Notes: generated from the letters alone by a model not told the origin. Positions 33,402-44,633 are shown, counted from the stretch's first letter. The stretch is 64,000 nt of DNA from Paraburkholderia bonniea (GCF_009455625.1 NZ_QPEQ01000001.1:1302001-1366000); one strand, 5' to 3'. A program made the numbers and translations.

Positions 33402-34625
33402 ATGAATAACGATATTCCCCACCTGCCCATCTATATGGATTACAGCGCGACGACGCCTGTCGATCCGCGTGTGGTGGACAAAATGATTCCCTATTTGCGC
33501 GAGCAGTTCGGCAACCCCGCGTCACGCAGTCATGCATATGGCTGGGATGCGGAGCGTGCGGTCGAAGAAGCGCGTGAAAATGTTGCCGCGCTCGTCAATG
33601 CTGACCCGCGCGAGATCATCTGGACCTCAGGCGCAACAGAGTCAGACAACCTGGCGATCAAGGGCGCGGCGCACTTTTACAAAAATAAGGGCCGCCATCT
33701 CATCACACTCAAAACCGAGCACAAGGCGGTGCTGGACACCTGCCGCGAGCTTGAGCGTGAAGGTTTCGAGGTGACCTATCTCGACGTCAAGGATGATGGG
33801 CTGCTGGATCTCGAGGTATTTAAGGCGGCGTTGCGTCCCGATACGATTCTGGTGTCAGTGATGTCGGTCAATAACGAAATTGGCGTGATTCAGGATATCG
33901 AGGCGATTGGCGAAATTTGCCGTGAAAAAGGCATTATTTTTCACGTCGACGCTGCGCAGGCAACCGGCAAGATCGAAATCGACCTGCAAAAGCTCAAAGT
34001 CGATCTGATGTCATTTTCAGCGCACAAAACGTATGGCCCTAAAGGCATTGGCGCGTTGTATGTGCGGCGCAAGCCGCGGGTGCGTATCGAAGCGCAGATG
34101 CATGGCGGTGGTCACGAGCGCGGCATGCGTTCTGGCACGCTGGCACCGCATCAGATCGTTGGCATGGGCGAAGCCTTCCGTATCGCCCGGGAAGAAATGG
34201 CTAGCGAGAATGAACGCGTGCGCATGCTGCGCGACCGTCTGCTGCGCGGTCTGGCGGAAATGGAAGAAACCTATGTGAACGGCGACATGGCACACCGTGT
34301 GCCGCATAACCTGAACATCAGCTTTAATTTTGTTGAAGGCGAGTCACTCATCATGGCGGTGAAAGATGTCGCCGTGTCGTCGGGGTCGGCGTGTACCTCG
34401 GCTTCACTTGAGCCGTCGTATGTGCTGCGTGCGCTAGGCCGCAACGATGAACTCGCGCACAGCTCAATCCGCTTTACGGTCGGCCGTTTCACGACAGAAC
34501 AAGACGTCGATTACGTGATTAATTTGCTTAAGGGCAAGATTGCCAAATTGCGTGACCTGTCGCCGTTGTGGGAAATGCACCAGGACGGGATTGATATTTC
34601 GACGATCCAGTGGGCTGCGCATTAA
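33402..34625 (+). CDS. iscS: cysteine desulfurase IscS
   Basis: A 407-residue PLP enzyme that takes sulfur from cysteine and passes it to IscU and other acceptors. The PLP lysine lies in [12 protein letters not shown] and the mobile active-site Cys in [14 protein letters not shown]. The N-terminal [14 protein letters not shown] motif is typical. CGGAG precedes the ATG at 33402. Second gene of the isc operon, 61 bases after iscR. Confidence 0.97.
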   Translation: MNNDIPHLPIYMDYSATTPVDPRVVDKMIPYLREQFGNPASRSHAYGWDAERAVEEARENVAALVNADPREIIWTSGATESDNLAIKGAAHFYKNKGRHLITLKTEHKAVLDTCRELEREGFEVTYLDVKDDGLLDLEVFKAALRPDTILVSVMSVNNEIGVIQDIEAIGEICREKGIIFHVDAAQATGKIEIDLQKLKVDLMSFSAHKTYGPKGIGALYVRRKPRVRIEAQMHGGGHERGMRSGTLAPHQIVGMGEAFRIAREEMASENERVRMLRDRLLRGLAEMEETYVNGDMAHRVPHNLNISFNFVEGESLIMAVKDVAVSSGSACTSASLEPSYVLRALGRNDELAHSSIRFTVGRFTTEQDVDYVINLLKGKIAKLRDLSPLWEMHQDGIDISTIQWAAH

Positions 34626-34677
34626 CGCGCTTTTCATTGGCATCGCATGCAGTTGAATCGAATCAAGGAGTGTCATC

Positions 34678-35073
34678 ATGGCTTATAGCGAAAAAGTTCT
34701 GGATCACTATGAAAATCCGCGCAACGTAGGTTCGTTCTCCAAGGACGACGATACGGTCGGCACCGGAATGGTCGGCGCGCCAGCGTGCGGCGACGTCATG
34801 AAGCTGCAGATTCGCGTGGGCGCCGATGGCGTCATCGAAGACGCGAAGTTCAAAACCTATGGCTGCGGCTCGGCCATTGCGTCGAGTTCGCTGGTAACCG
34901 AGTGGGTGAAGGGCAAGACGCTGGATCAGGCGTTGTCGATCAAAAACACCCAGATCGCCGAAGAGCTTGCGTTGCCGCCGGTCAAGATTCACTGCTCGAT
35001 TCTTGCCGAAGATGCGATCAAGGCCGCCGTTGCTGATTATCGTGAGCGTCACGGTGCGGCACCGGCTGCCTGA
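34678..35073 (+). CDS. iscU: iron-sulfur scaffold protein IscU
   Basis: A 131-residue scaffold on which clusters are built. The three ligand cysteines are in APACGDVMK, YGCGSAIAS and IHCSILAEDA. LPPVK just before the last one is the HscA recognition motif. AAGGAG stands before the ATG. Confidence 0.97.
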   Translation: MAYSEKVLDHYENPRNVGSFSKDDDTVGTGMVGAPACGDVMKLQIRVGADGVIEDAKFKTYGCGSAIASSSLVTEWVKGKTLDQALSIKNTQIAEELALPPVKIHCSILAEDAIKAAVADYRERHGAAPAA

Positions 35074-35185
35074 CCCAGGCCGATGAAGTGTGCAGGGGCA
35101 CGTCTGTGATGCCCCTCACATCAGCCGGTTCGATGCAAGCAGGACATGACGCATTGCAATGCGTTTAGCGCTAAGAGAAACACAT

Positions 35186-35509
35186 ATGACGATTACGGTC
35201 ACCGACAAGGCAGCACAGCATGTTCAGAAGTTCCTGGCGCGGCGCGGTAAAGGTCTTGGGCTGAGGCTGGGTGTGCGTACCACTGGTTGCTCGGGTCTGG
35301 CTTACAAGCTCGAGTTTGTCGATGAGCTTGCACCTGAAGATGCCGTCTTCGAATGCAATGGCGTGAAAATCATCGTGGACCCCAAAAGTCTGGCGTACAT
35401 CGACGGCACAGAACTCGATTTCGCCCGCGAAGGCTTGAACGAAGGGTTTCGTTTCAATAACCCGAATGAGAAAGACAAATGTGGTTGCGGCGAGTCATTC
35501 CGAGTGTGA
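35186..35509 (+). CDS. iscA: A-type iron-sulfur carrier IscA
   Basis: A 107-residue A-type carrier with Cys in [11 protein letters not shown] and the C-terminal CGCGESF pair. It delivers iron or clusters to target enzymes. The ATG at 35186 ([10 protein letters not shown]) is the family start; upstream codons in frame are rejected. It follows iscU by 112 bases. Confidence 0.95.
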   Translation: MTITVTDKAAQHVQKFLARRGKGLGLRLGVRTTGCSGLAYKLEFVDELAPEDAVFECNGVKIIVDPKSLAYIDGTELDFAREGLNEGFRFNNPNEKDKCGCGESFRV

Positions 35510-35531
35510 ATGTCTGCGTCAAGCGGAAATG

Positions 35532-35551
35532 AAGGCGGCGCGTGCCGCCTT
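35532..35551 (+). terminator. terminator-like hairpin between iscA and hscB
   Basis: AAGGCGGC (35532-35539) and GCCGCCTT (35544-35551) with a 4-base loop, followed by TTTCATT. It would reduce read-through from iscRSUA into hscBA-fdx-iscX. Confidence 0.7.
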
Positions 35552-35604
35552 TTTCATTCCATTGCGGTTTTGCCGCAGCGTTTTTCTGCCACGGAGGATG
35601 CCAG

Positions 35605-36153
35605 TTGACGGCCTCGCTTAATCTGAACCTTAATCTGAACGATAGCCACTTCGATCTGTTTGATCTGCCTGTGCAGTTCGCGCTCGATACTCCCACGCTT
35701 GAACGCGCATATCGCACGGTGCAGGCACAGGTCCATCCCGATCGTTTCGCCGCTGCGGCCGATGCGCAAAAACGCATCGCAATGCAATGGGCGACGCGCA
35801 CGAATGAGGCTTATCAGACGCTGCGCGATCCGCTCAAACGTGCGGCCTACCTGCTTGCGTTGCGCGGTGTTGATCTGGGCGCAGAGAACAACACGGCGAT
35901 GGAGCCGGCGTTTTTAATGCAGCAAATCGAGTGGCGTGAGGACATCGAAGATGCCGCCGCCGCCAAAAACTTCGGTGCGCTAGAGGCACTGCTGGCCCGG
36001 TTGAGTGATGAAGAGCGAGCGCGCCTCGCCAAACTGGCGGCATTGCTCGATAGCGGAGCAGATCAGGCGGCGGCTGAAGCCGTGCGGCAACTGATGTTTA
36101 TCGAGCGGGTGATGGCAGAGGCCGCTGCGCAAATCGAGCGGCTCGACGGCTGA
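35605..36153 (+). CDS. hscB: co-chaperone HscB
   Basis: A 182-residue J-domain protein that brings IscU to HscA. It has the HPD motif (QVHPDRF) and the C-terminal HSCB domain ([17 protein letters not shown]). A TTG at 35605 is chosen as start because CGGAGG stands seven bases upstream and the protein then begins [10 protein letters not shown] before [12 protein letters not shown] longer frame exists but without support. Confidence 0.88.
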   Translation: MTASLNLNLNLNDSHFDLFDLPVQFALDTPTLERAYRTVQAQVHPDRFAAAADAQKRIAMQWATRTNEAYQTLRDPLKRAAYLLALRGVDLGAENNTAMEPAFLMQQIEWREDIEDAAAAKNFGALEALLARLSDEERARLAKLAALLDSGADQAAAEAVRQLMFIERVMAEAAAQIERLDG

Positions 36154-36273
36154 CGGGGTGTTTAGCTTTAGCACCAGCATCAGCACCAGCGTTAGACCAG
36201 ACGTCTTTTCACCGCGTGCATCAACGCGAATCATTTAGTCCATGGACTGACCAGTCCCCAAAGATACTTCCAG

Positions 36274-38145
36274 ATGGCCTTACTGCAAATTTCCGAACCT
36301 GGCATGGCACCGGCACCGCATCAGCGGCGTCTCGCGGTTGGCATTGATCTTGGCACGACCAATTCGCTAGTTGCAGCGGTGCGCAGTGGCATGCCTGATG
36401 TGCTGCCCGACGAAGACGGTCACGTGCTGCTGCCTTCCGTCGTGCGCTACCTTGAAAACGGCGGCCGGCGCATTGGCCGCGTGGCCAAAGCCGAGGCGGC
36501 AAGCGATCCGCGCAACACGATTGTTTCCGTCAAACGCTTCATGGGGCGTGGCAAAGATGAGGTCGAAGGTGCGGAAAACGCGCCTTATGAGTTTCTCGAT
36601 GCGCCGGGCATGGTCCAGATTCGCACGGTCGATGGAGTGAAAAGCCCCGTCGAAGTCTCTGCTGAAATTCTCGCCACGCTGCGGCAACGCGCAGAAGACA
36701 CGCTTGGCGACGAACTGGTTGGCGCGGTGATTACGGTTCCCGCGTACTTTGATGAAGCGCAGCGGCAAGCCACTAAGGATGCGGCGCGTCTGGCTGGTTT
36801 GAACGTGCTGCGTTTGCTTAACGAACCCACCGCCGCTGCGATTGCCTACGGGCTGGATAACGGCGCTGAGGGTCTGTATGCGGTGTATGACCTGGGCGGT
36901 GGCACTTTTGATCTGTCTATCCTGCGGCTGACCCGAGGGGTGTTCGAAGTACTCGCGGCCGGGGGGGATTCCGCGCTGGGTGGTGACGATTTCGATCACG
37001 TGTTGTATCGCCATGTAATTGCTGCAGCGGGGCTGGCCCCTGAGCAACTGACGCCCGGTGATGTCCGTTTACTGCTCGATAGCGTCAGAGTGGCGAAAGA
37101 AGCGTTGTCAGTTGCTGCTGAAGCGCGCATCACGGTGACGCTCTCAAGCGGCGTCACACTCGATCAAGCCATCAGCGAAGCCACCTTCGAAAGCCTTACG
37201 CAAGCGCTGGTCCAGCGCACGCTGAGCCCGACCAGAAAGGCGCTGCGCGATGCCAAAGTCACGCCCGCTGAGATCCATGGCGTGGTGCTGGTCGGCGGTG
37301 CGACACGTATGCCGGTGATTCGCCGTGCGGTCGAAGGGTTTTTCGGCCAGCCGCCACTGACTAATCTCAATCCGGATCAGGTGGTGGCGTTAGGTGCCGC
37401 GATTCAGGCAGATCTGCTGGCGGGCAATCGCAATGGTGATGGCGACGACTGGTTGCTGCTCGATGTGATTCCGCTGTCGCTGGGGGTCGAGACGATGGGT
37501 GGTTTGACCGAAAAAATCATTCCGCGCAATTCAACGATTCCCGCCGCGCGGGCTCAGGACTTCACCACTTTCAAGGATGGCCAGACGGCGATGTCGATCC
37601 ATGTGGTGCAGGGCGAGCGCGAACTGGTGTCGGATTGCCGCTCGCTGGCGCGTTTCGAGCTGCGCGGCATTCCACCGATGACAGCGGGTGCGGCGCGCAT
37701 TCGTGTCACTTATCAGGTCGATGCCGATGGTTTGCTCTCGGTGTTTGCCCGCGAGCAGCATTCGGGCGTGGAAGCCTCGGTGGTGGTCAAGCCCTCGTAT
37801 GGGCTGGCCGATGACGAAATCGCGCACATGCTCGAAGACAGCTTCAAGACCGCAGAAGTGGATATGCGCGCGCGCGCGTTGCGCGAAGCGCAGGTGGAGG
37901 CTCAGCGTCTGATTGAGGCCACTGACGCAGCGCTAGCCGCGGACAGCGAATTGCTCGACGCCAGTGAACGCGCGGCGCTGGATGTGTTACTTACGGCGTT
38001 GCGCGGGCTGGCGCAGAGCAACGAGGTAGAGCCGCTTGAGGCCGCAACGAAAGCGCTGGCCGAGGGGACTGACGAATTCGCCGCGCGTCGCATGAATAAA
38101 GGAATTCGCCGCGCGCTGGCTGGCCGCAAGCTCGACGAAATCTGA
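36274..38145 (+). CDS. hscA: Hsp70-type chaperone HscA
   Basis: A 623-residue specialised DnaK relative that releases clusters from IscU. The ATPase domain begins [13 protein letters not shown] and has [14 protein letters not shown] and [13 protein letters not shown]. The substrate-binding half includes [20 protein letters not shown]. It lies 120 bases after hscB; the gap holds short CAGCACCAG repeats. Confidence 0.96.
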   Translation: MALLQISEPGMAPAPHQRRLAVGIDLGTTNSLVAAVRSGMPDVLPDEDGHVLLPSVVRYLENGGRRIGRVAKAEAASDPRNTIVSVKRFMGRGKDEVEGAENAPYEFLDAPGMVQIRTVDGVKSPVEVSAEILATLRQRAEDTLGDELVGAVITVPAYFDEAQRQATKDAARLAGLNVLRLLNEPTAAAIAYGLDNGAEGLYAVYDLGGGTFDLSILRLTRGVFEVLAAGGDSALGGDDFDHVLYRHVIAAAGLAPEQLTPGDVRLLLDSVRVAKEALSVAAEARITVTLSSGVTLDQAISEATFESLTQALVQRTLSPTRKALRDAKVTPAEIHGVVLVGGATRMPVIRRAVEGFFGQPPLTNLNPDQVVALGAAIQADLLAGNRNGDGDDWLLLDVIPLSLGVETMGGLTEKIIPRNSTIPAARAQDFTTFKDGQTAMSIHVVQGERELVSDCRSLARFELRGIPPMTAGAARIRVTYQVDADGLLSVFAREQHSGVEASVVVKPSYGLADDEIAHMLEDSFKTAEVDMRARALREAQVEAQRLIEATDAALAADSELLDASERAALDVLLTALRGLAQSNEVEPLEAATKALAEGTDEFAARRMNKGIRRALAGRKLDEI

Positions 38146-38231
38146 CGGGCAGGGCTGGATAGCGCAGGGGTTTCAGCGGGACAGGACATCACACGGCCGC
38201 GTGCCGCATCTCACGAAAATATGGATTACGT

Positions 38232-38573
38232 ATGCCTCAAATCATTGTGTTGCCTCACGTTGAACTGTGTCCTGAAGGCACGGTGATTGAAGCGGTGCCG
38301 GGCAAGAGCATCTGCGACAACCTGCTCGATCACGGTATCGAAATCGAACATGCATGCGAGAAATCATGTGCCTGCACCACATGTCACGTGATTGTGCGTG
38401 AAGGCTTCGATACACTCACGCCATCGGAAGAAGTCGAGGACGATCTGCTCGACAAGGCGTGGGGGCTCGAACCGGAGTCGCGTCTGTCTTGCCAGGCACT
38501 CGTGCCAGCCGATACGGATCTCGTGGTTGAGATCCCGCGTTACTCGATCAACCATGCGAAGGAAAATCACTAA
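38232..38573 (+). CDS. fdx: [2Fe-2S] ferredoxin of the ISC system
   Basis: A 113-residue adrenodoxin-type ferredoxin that supplies electrons for cluster assembly. Ligands are Cys in HACEKSCACTTCHV and in RLSCQALV. Confidence 0.96.
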   Translation: MPQIIVLPHVELCPEGTVIEAVPGKSICDNLLDHGIEIEHACEKSCACTTCHVIVREGFDTLTPSEEVEDDLLDKAWGLEPESRLSCQALVPADTDLVVEIPRYSINHAKENH

Positions 38574-38588
38574 CAGGAGCGCTCAGCC

Positions 38589-38786
38589 ATGAAGTGGACC
38601 GATACGCAAGAGATTGCGATGGCGTTAACTGACAAGCATCCGGATATTGATCCACAGCAAGTGCGCTTTACGGATCTGCATCGCTGGGTAACGGAGCTGG
38701 AAGGGTTTGACGACGATCCTGGCCGTTCAAACGAAAAAATTCTGGAGGCGATTCAGACGACGTGGATCGAGGACGCGGATTACTAG
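38589..38786 (+). CDS. iscX: IscX (YfhJ)
   Basis: A 65-residue acidic protein starting [20 protein letters not shown] and ending TWIEDADY, matching IscX. It binds IscS and modulates its activity. Last gene of the isc operon, 15 bases after fdx, preceded by CAGGAG. Confidence 0.95.
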   Translation: MKWTDTQEIAMALTDKHPDIDPQQVRFTDLHRWVTELEGFDDDPGRSNEKILEAIQTTWIEDADY

Positions 38787-38909
38787 GCGCGGCTAACGAT
38801 CAACGGCCGATCAACAACCGGTCAATGGTCAGGGTGAAGGGTGACGCAGCGGCCCAGCGCTGCTTTCTGTTCCCATCATTCCTGTTGGCGGGCTGAAGAG
38901 CTGAAGGAC

Positions 38910-38943
38910 AAAAAGGCGATCCATCTGCATGGATCGCCTTTTT
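38910..38943. terminator. bidirectional terminator after iscX
   Basis: A perfect 15-base inverted repeat (38910-38924 and 38929-38943) with a 4-base loop, starting with five A and ending with five T. It ends both the isc operon and the convergent glycine-zipper gene. Confidence 0.92.
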
Positions 38944-38962
38944 GCATGGTGCTGCTCTGGGC

Positions 38963-39694
38963 TTAGCCTGCGACCAGCGTTCCGTTTTCAACCCGGACCG
39001 GTTGGCCTTGCTGGAACGGCGGTGCCTGGTGATAGGTGAAATAACGGGTTTTGCCGCTTTGCATCTGAACTCGCACCGAATAAGCGGTGCTGCTGCGTAG
39101 ATGTTTTTCGACGGCATTGCCCGCGAGGCCACCGCCTAGCGCCCCCAGCAGCGTCATCGCGGTGCGGCCGTTATGGCTGCCGAACTGGTTGCCTACGACA
39201 CCGCCAGCCACTGCACCTCCAACCGCGCCCAGCCCGGTGCCATGGCCTTGCTGGCGCACCGTAGAAATGGCCACGACCGTGCCGCATTGCTGGCACGTTG
39301 CTGCGGCTGCGGCTGCGCGGTGCGGGGTGTTGGGGGCATCAGTGGGGTTGCCAGCGGGGTTGCCAGCATTGCCAGCGTACTGAGTGCCCGGCACGCCACG
39401 CGCTGTGTTTGTACTGGTGTTTTGGCTGGTTGACGATGGTGGCGCTGAAGGTGGCACCCGCTGTGCGGTGGCCTGAAGCGCATCAGCCGTGGCCGCTGGG
39501 CCCGGCAGCGCGGCGGAGGCGCTCATCGCTGGCTCGGGCGAAGCAGACGAGCGGTTGCTTGCTGCGTTGGGAATCAGGCCGGTGATGGCGGCTGTCGCCA
39601 CCAGGCTGGCAATAATCACCGCGCCGGCTGCCGTGGCGATCAGCGGATGCAGGCGGCGTGAGGTTTCGGGAGAAGGGCGATTGGGATGGTCCAT
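38963..39694 (-). CDS. glycine-zipper 2TM-domain envelope protein
   Basis: A 243-residue protein anchored by an N-terminal membrane segment near residues 18-40 (IATAAGAVIIASLVATAAI). A long Ala/Pro/Ser/Thr-rich linker with NAGNPAGNP-type repeats follows. Next comes a glycine-zipper domain (GLGAVGGAVAGGVVGNQFG and LLGALGGGLAGNAVEKH) and a C-terminal segment (YSVRVQMQSGKTRYF) typical of the Rick_17kDa/SlyB-like group. Envelope-associated; exact role unknown. Confidence 0.85.
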   Translation of the reverse strand: MDHPNRPSPETSRRLHPLIATAAGAVIIASLVATAAITGLIPNAASNRSSASPEPAMSASAALPGPAATADALQATAQRVPPSAPPSSTSQNTSTNTARGVPGTQYAGNAGNPAGNPTDAPNTPHRAAAAAATCQQCGTVVAISTVRQQGHGTGLGAVGGAVAGGVVGNQFGSHNGRTAMTLLGALGGGLAGNAVEKHLRSSTAYSVRVQMQSGKTRYFTYHQAPPFQQGQPVRVENGTLVAG

Positions 39695-39855
39695 GGCGAG
39701 CCTTCGTTCTAAACGAAACTAAAGGGAAGTGGCCGCAGTGTCCGGCAATTTGGCGTGCATGGGTTTGACAATTTGTAACGGCCAACTGGCCGGTCTGCGT
39801 GTGCTGGCTGTTTTGGCCGTTTGGGTCAATGTGTGTTGCAGCACCCCAAAAAAAA

Positions 39856-39882
39856 CGCACAGCCCGAATAGATGGCTGTGCG
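39856..39882 (-). terminator. lysS terminator
   Basis: Nine-base arms CGCACAGCC (39856-39864) and GGCTGTGCG (39874-39882); on the minus strand the stem is followed by eight T. Confidence 0.9.
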
Positions 39883-39957
39883 TCCCAGATTTCACCTTTT
39901 ACTTCAGTTCAGCACGATGGCTCCCTGGGCCTTAGGCCCAGAAAGAGCCTCAGCGCG

Positions 39958-41484
39958 TCAGTCTTCGCGCCGCAGATGCGGAAACAGAATCACATCGCGG
40001 ATGCTTGGGCTATCCGTCAGCAGCATCACCAGCCGGTCAATGCCGATACCGCAACCGCCAGCAGGCGGCATGCCGTATTCGAGGGCGCGGATGTAATCGG
40101 TGTCGTAATACATCGCTTCTTCGTCGCCCGCGTCTTTTTGATCGACCTGCTTTTTAAAGCGTGCTGCCTGGTCTTCAGGATCGTTCAGCTCCGAGAAGCC
40201 GTTGGCGATCTCGCGTCCGGTCATGAAGAGCTCGAAACGTTCGGTGATGCCTTCAACCGTGTCCGAGGCTCGTGCCAGCGGTGACACCTCAACGGGATAG
40301 TTAATGATGAAGGTCGGCTCCCACAGCTGGGCTTCAGCTGTTTCTTCAAAGAGCGCCAGTTGCAGCGCGCCGACGCCAGCATTCAGAAACTGCGGCTGGC
40401 TCGCATCGACGCCAAACTTCTTCAGCTCAGCCCGCAGGAAAGTGTCGTCAGCGAGTTGTGCGTCGGTGTATTGCGGCGCGTATTTCTGGATGGCCTGGGT
40501 GATTGTCAGGCGATGGAAGGGCTTGGCGAAATCCAGTTCACGGCCTTGATAGGTGATGGTCGCGGTGCCGAGCGCATCAATGGCCGCCTGGCGGATCAAT
40601 TGTTCGGTGAAATCCATCAGCCACGCGTAATCGGTGTACGCGGCGTAGAACTCCATCATGGTGAATTCCGGGTTGTGCCGTGGCGACACGCCCTCGTTGC
40701 GGAAATTGCGGTTGATCTCGAAGACGCGCTCAAAGCCGCCGACCACCAGCCGCTTTAAATACAGCTCAGGCGCGATGCGCAGAAACATCTGCATGTCGAG
40801 CGCGTTGTGGTGAGTCGTGAACGGCTTGGCTGCTGCGCCGCCGGGGATCGGGTGCAGCATCGGGGTTTCGACTTCCATGAAGTTCGCATCGGACATGAAC
40901 TTGCGAATCGACGATACCGCTTTGGTGCGCGCGATAAAGGTCTTGCGCGTGTCTGGCGTGACGATCAGGTCGACGTAGCGCTGGCGGTAACGCATTTCCT
41001 GGTCAGCGAGGCCGTGGAATTTGTCCGGCAGTGGCCGCAGCGACTTCGACAGCAGGCGCAGCTCGGTGCAGCGCACCGACAGCTCGCCTTTATTGGTGCG
41101 AAACAGCACGCCACGTGCCGCGACGATATCGCCCAGATCCCATTTTTTGAACGCGTCGTAGGTGGCGTCGCCCACATCGGCGGGCGTGATGAAAAACTGA
41201 ATCTGTCCCGAGCCATCGCGCACCGTGGCAAAGCTGGCTTTGCCCATCACCCGTTTGAGCATCATCCGGCCGGCCATGGCGACTTCGAGCGCCTGGGCTT
41301 CGAGCGCCTCTTTGCTGGTATCCGCGAACGCCGTTTGCAGGTCGGCGGCGTGGTGCGTCGGGCGGAAGTCGTTCGGGTAGGCAACGCCCTGTTCGCGCAG
41401 TGCGCGCAACTTCTCGCGGCGCTCCGCGATGATCTGGTTGTCATCCAGTTCGGCGGTGGCGGGCGTCTGGGTCGGTTGGTTCAT
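39958..41484 (-). CDS. lysS: lysyl-tRNA synthetase, class II
   Basis: A 508-residue enzyme charging tRNA-Lys. The N-terminal OB-fold anticodon-binding domain ([16 protein letters not shown]) precedes the class II core with motif 1 near [12 protein letters not shown], motif 2 [18 protein letters not shown] and motif 3 [12 protein letters not shown]. Downstream of prfB as in many proteobacteria, but separated by a terminator. Confidence 0.97.
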   Translation of the reverse strand: MNQPTQTPATAELDDNQIIAERREKLRALREQGVAYPNDFRPTHHAADLQTAFADTSKEALEAQALEVAMAGRMMLKRVMGKASFATVRDGSGQIQFFITPADVGDATYDAFKKWDLGDIVAARGVLFRTNKGELSVRCTELRLLSKSLRPLPDKFHGLADQEMRYRQRYVDLIVTPDTRKTFIARTKAVSSIRKFMSDANFMEVETPMLHPIPGGAAAKPFTTHHNALDMQMFLRIAPELYLKRLVVGGFERVFEINRNFRNEGVSPRHNPEFTMMEFYAAYTDYAWLMDFTEQLIRQAAIDALGTATITYQGRELDFAKPFHRLTITQAIQKYAPQYTDAQLADDTFLRAELKKFGVDASQPQFLNAGVGALQLALFEETAEAQLWEPTFIINYPVEVSPLARASDTVEGITERFELFMTGREIANGFSELNDPEDQAARFKKQVDQKDAGDEEAMYYDTDYIRALEYGMPPAGGCGIGIDRLVMLLTDSPSIRDVILFPHLRRED

Positions 41485-41535
41485 GGTGGTGTGGTTTGCG
41501 GAAAGGGCGCCAGAAGTGGCGCGAAAAAAAGAATC

Positions 41536-41562
41536 CGGCGCGGCCTTGTGGTGGCCGCGCCG
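41536..41562 (-). terminator. terminator between prfB and lysS
   Basis: Ten-base arms CGGCGCGGCC (41536-41545) and GGCCGCGCCG (41553-41562), followed on the minus strand by GATTC and seven T. Read-through is likely needed for any prfB-lysS cotranscript. Confidence 0.65.
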
Positions 41563-41588
41563 TGTGCGCGGTGCATGCCGGTTGCGGC

Positions 41589-42693
41589 TTAAACGTTCTG
41601 CTTCAGGCTAGCGCTGATGAAGGCGTCGAGATCACCGTCCAGCACGGATTTCGTATTGCTGATTTCGAGGTTGGTGCGAAGGTCCTTGATCCGGCTGTTG
41701 TCGAGCACGTAAGAGCGGATCTGGTGACCCCAGCCCACGTCGGTCTTGCTTGATTCGAGCTGGTCCTGTTCGGCCTGGCGCTTGCGTATTTCGGCTTCGT
41801 ACAGGCGCGATTTCAGCATGGCCATGGCTTCGGCACGGTTACGGTGTTGCGAGCGGTCGTTCTGGCACTGCACCACGATGCCGCTGGGCAAGTGCGTGAT
41901 CCGCACGGCGGAGTCGGTCTTGTTGATGTGCTGGCCGCCAGCGCCTGATGCGCGGTAGGTGTCGATGCGCAGATCAGCTGGGTTGACTTCGACTTCGATT
42001 GAATCGTCGATTTCCGGATAGACGAACACCGACGAGAAAGACGTGTGCCGCCCGCCCGATGAATCGAACGGTGATTTGCGCACCAGCCGGTGCACCCCGG
42101 TTTCGGTGCGTAAAAAGCCGTAGGCGTATTCGCCTTCGATCTTGATCGTGGCGTTCTTGATGCCTGCGACGTCGCCTGCGGATTCTTCGAGAATTTCGGT
42201 TTTGAAGCCTTTGCGTTCGCAGTAGCGCAGATACTGGCGCAGCAGCATCGCCGCCCAGTCGCAGGCTTCGGTGCCGCCCGCGCCTGCCTGGATGTCGAGA
42301 AAAGCGTTGTTGGGGTCGGCCGGGTTCGAGAACATCCGGCGAAATTCCATGTCGGCGATACGGCCTTCGAGTGCCGCTGCATCGGTTTCGCAGGCGACGA
42401 GGGTGTCTTCGTCGTTTTCCTCGCGGGCCATGTCGAACAGGTCCTGCGTATCGCGCAGGTCACTAGAGAGTGCCGTCAGGGTTTCGACCACGCCATCCAG
42501 CAGCTTTTTTTCCCGGCCTAGTGCCTGGGCGTGTTTTGAATCGTTCCAGACCGTGGGGTCTTCGAGTTCCTTGTTGACTTCTTCCAGACGCGCAGCTTTG
42601 GCGTCGTAGTCAAAGATACCCCCGTAGCTCGTCTGCGCGATGGCGCAGGTCTGCCAGAGAGGCTTCGATCGCGTTGAGACGTTCCGCTTCCAT
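41589..42693 (-). CDS. prfB: peptide chain release factor 2 with programmed +1 frameshift
   Basis: RF2 releases peptides at UGA and UAA. The gene is in two frames: codons 1-27 run from ATG at 42691-42693 to an in-frame TGA at 42610-42612, and translation shifts +1 to read the remaining 340 codons (42611 down to 41589), giving the normal 367 residues. The shift site reads GGGGG TAT CTT TGA C, with the purine-rich anti-ribosome sequence and CTTTGAC context conserved in prfB. The GGQ-type motif ([14 protein letters not shown]) and the stop-recognition part are intact. High RF2 terminates at the TGA, low RF2 allows the shift. Confidence 0.95.
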
Positions 42694-42846
42694 GTCGATC
42701 TTTGGTGTCGTAAAAAAGGGGGGAATTATAGCCGAAGCGCAGCGCGCAAAGGGCTCTGGTATGTGCCGAAATGCGGCTGATACGCGCTTTTGCGCGCGAC
42801 TTCAGCCGAATTGCCGGGAAATTGCCTGTGCCGCACCGTGCCGCGT

Positions 42847-44553
42847 TCAGGCTAGCGCGTGCTCCACGATCAGTTGTACCCGCGACACGCCATTCCAGCT
42901 ATCCGCGCTGAGCCGGTAAGCCACCGTGGTGTGCTGGGGCAGCGGCTCGGTGTGGTTGAACCAGATCGCGTTAAAACGCTGGCGGCCACGGCCCAGTTGG
43001 AGTTTCAGATGCTTGTCCTTCACCAGCGCTTGCGACAGCACTTCAAATTCGCCAGAAAACACGGGTGCAGGAAAGCCTTGGCCCCAGACTTCGGCATCGA
43101 GCATGGCGACAAACTGTGGCGTGAAATACGCGTCTTCGAGCACACCATCCGTTTCAATCGTGCGCGCCAGCACATCCGCGCTGAGCCAGGCCTGGCCCAC
43201 CGCTTCGAACGCTGCGGCAAAGCGCGCGACGTCGGCGGTGGCGAGTGTCAGGCCCGCGGCCATCGCGTGGCCGCCGAATTTGCCGATCAGGCCAGGTTCG
43301 CGTTTTGAGATCAGATCGAGCGCATCGCGCAAGTGAAAGCCGCTAATCGAGCGGCCCGAACCTTTGACCGTCTGCCCGCTGTCATCGGCCAGCGCGAAGG
43401 TGAACGACGGACGGTGGAATTTCTCCTTGAGCCGCCCCGCGACGATGCCAATCACGCCCTGATGCCAGCTTGGGTTGAACAGCGTGAGGGTGGCGCTGTC
43501 GGCGGGATCAATGGCGCTGAGTTCAGCGAGTGCTTGCTGCTGCATGCCCGCTTCGATGTCGCGCCGCTCGCGGTTCATCGCATCAAGCTGCTGCGCCAGC
43601 TCCCACGCACGGCCCACGTCGTCGGTAATCAGGCACTCGATACCCAGCGACATATCCGACAACCGGCCCGCCGCATTCAGCCGTGGCCCAAGCGCGAAGC
43701 CGAGATCAAAGCCCGACGCGTGGCGCGCTTCGCGCGCGGTTGCGCGAAACAGCGCTGCGATGCCCGGTTGCGAGCGGCCCCGGCGAATCCGTTGCAGTCC
43801 TTGCGCGACCAGCACGCGATTGTTGCCATCGAGTTTCACTACGTCCGCCACCGTGCCGAGCGCGACCAGATCCAGCAGGCCATCGAGGCGCGGCTCTGGC
43901 CGTGCTTCGGTGAACGCATTGCGTTGCCGTAATTCGGCCCGCAGCGCTAGCAGCACATAGAACATCACTCCGACGCCCGCGATGCATTTGCTCGGAAACG
44001 AACAGCCTGGCTGGTTCGGGTTGACGATGGCACGGGCGGCGGGCAGCGCATCACCAGGCAAATGGTGATCGGTGACCAGCACGTCGATACCTAGTGCGCT
44101 GGCGGCGGCAACGCCATCGACGCTGGCGATGCCGTTATCCACGGTAATCAGCAGCTCAGGCGGGCCGCCGGCACGCTGGGCGGCGAGGGCGACGATTTCC
44201 GGCGTGAGGCCGTAGCCGTATTCAAAGCGGTTGGGCACCAGGTAGTCCACCTGAGCACCGAACAGGCGCAGGCCACGCACGGCCACCGCACAGGCAGTTG
44301 CGCCATCGCAGTCGTAGTCGGCGACCACCAGCATGCGGCGTTGCTGCTGGATCGCGTCGGCCAGCAGCGCGGCGGCTTCTTCGCAGCCTTTGAGCGCGGC
44401 GGGCGGCACCAGCCGGGCGAGGCTGGTTTCGACCTCAGCGGGGCCACAGACGCCGCGCGCTGCGTACAGGCGCGCGAGCACCGGGTGCAGGCCATGGCGG
44501 GTAAGCACCTCGGTGTCGGCGGGGGAGGCGGCGCGGGTAACGATTCGAGTCAT
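42847..44553 (-). CDS. recJ: single-stranded-DNA exonuclease RecJ
   Basis: A 568-residue 5'-3' exonuclease in mismatch repair and recombination. DHH-family motifs are VVADYDCDGATAC, TVDNGIAS and VTDHHLPGD, with NPNQPGC, and a C-terminal DHHA1 domain (GKFGGHAMAAGLT). Start ATG at 44551-44553. It lies between rpfE and prfB on the minus strand. Confidence 0.95.
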   Translation of the reverse strand: MTRIVTRAASPADTEVLTRHGLHPVLARLYAARGVCGPAEVETSLARLVPPAALKGCEEAAALLADAIQQQRRMLVVADYDCDGATACAVAVRGLRLFGAQVDYLVPNRFEYGYGLTPEIVALAAQRAGGPPELLITVDNGIASVDGVAAASALGIDVLVTDHHLPGDALPAARAIVNPNQPGCSFPSKCIAGVGVMFYVLLALRAELRQRNAFTEARPEPRLDGLLDLVALGTVADVVKLDGNNRVLVAQGLQRIRRGRSQPGIAALFRATAREARHASGFDLGFALGPRLNAAGRLSDMSLGIECLITDDVGRAWELAQQLDAMNRERRDIEAGMQQQALAELSAIDPADSATLTLFNPSWHQGVIGIVAGRLKEKFHRPSFTFALADDSGQTVKGSGRSISGFHLRDALDLISKREPGLIGKFGGHAMAAGLTLATADVARFAAAFEAVGQAWLSADVLARTIETDGVLEDAYFTPQFVAMLDAEVWGQGFPAPVFSGEFEVLSQALVKDKHLKLQLGRGRQRFNAIWFNHTEPLPQHTTVAYRLSADSWNGVSRVQLIVEHALA

Positions 44554-44633
44554 ACGGAGGCGGAAAAATACTCAGAAAAAGCGGGTAAGCAAGCGCGCGG
44601 CGAGCGTGAAGAGCGGGGATGACCGCTGCAGCG

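Noticed and set aside
40807..41592. 261-codon plus-strand frame opposite lysS
   Set aside because: Antisense shadow of lysS; no ribosome site or family.
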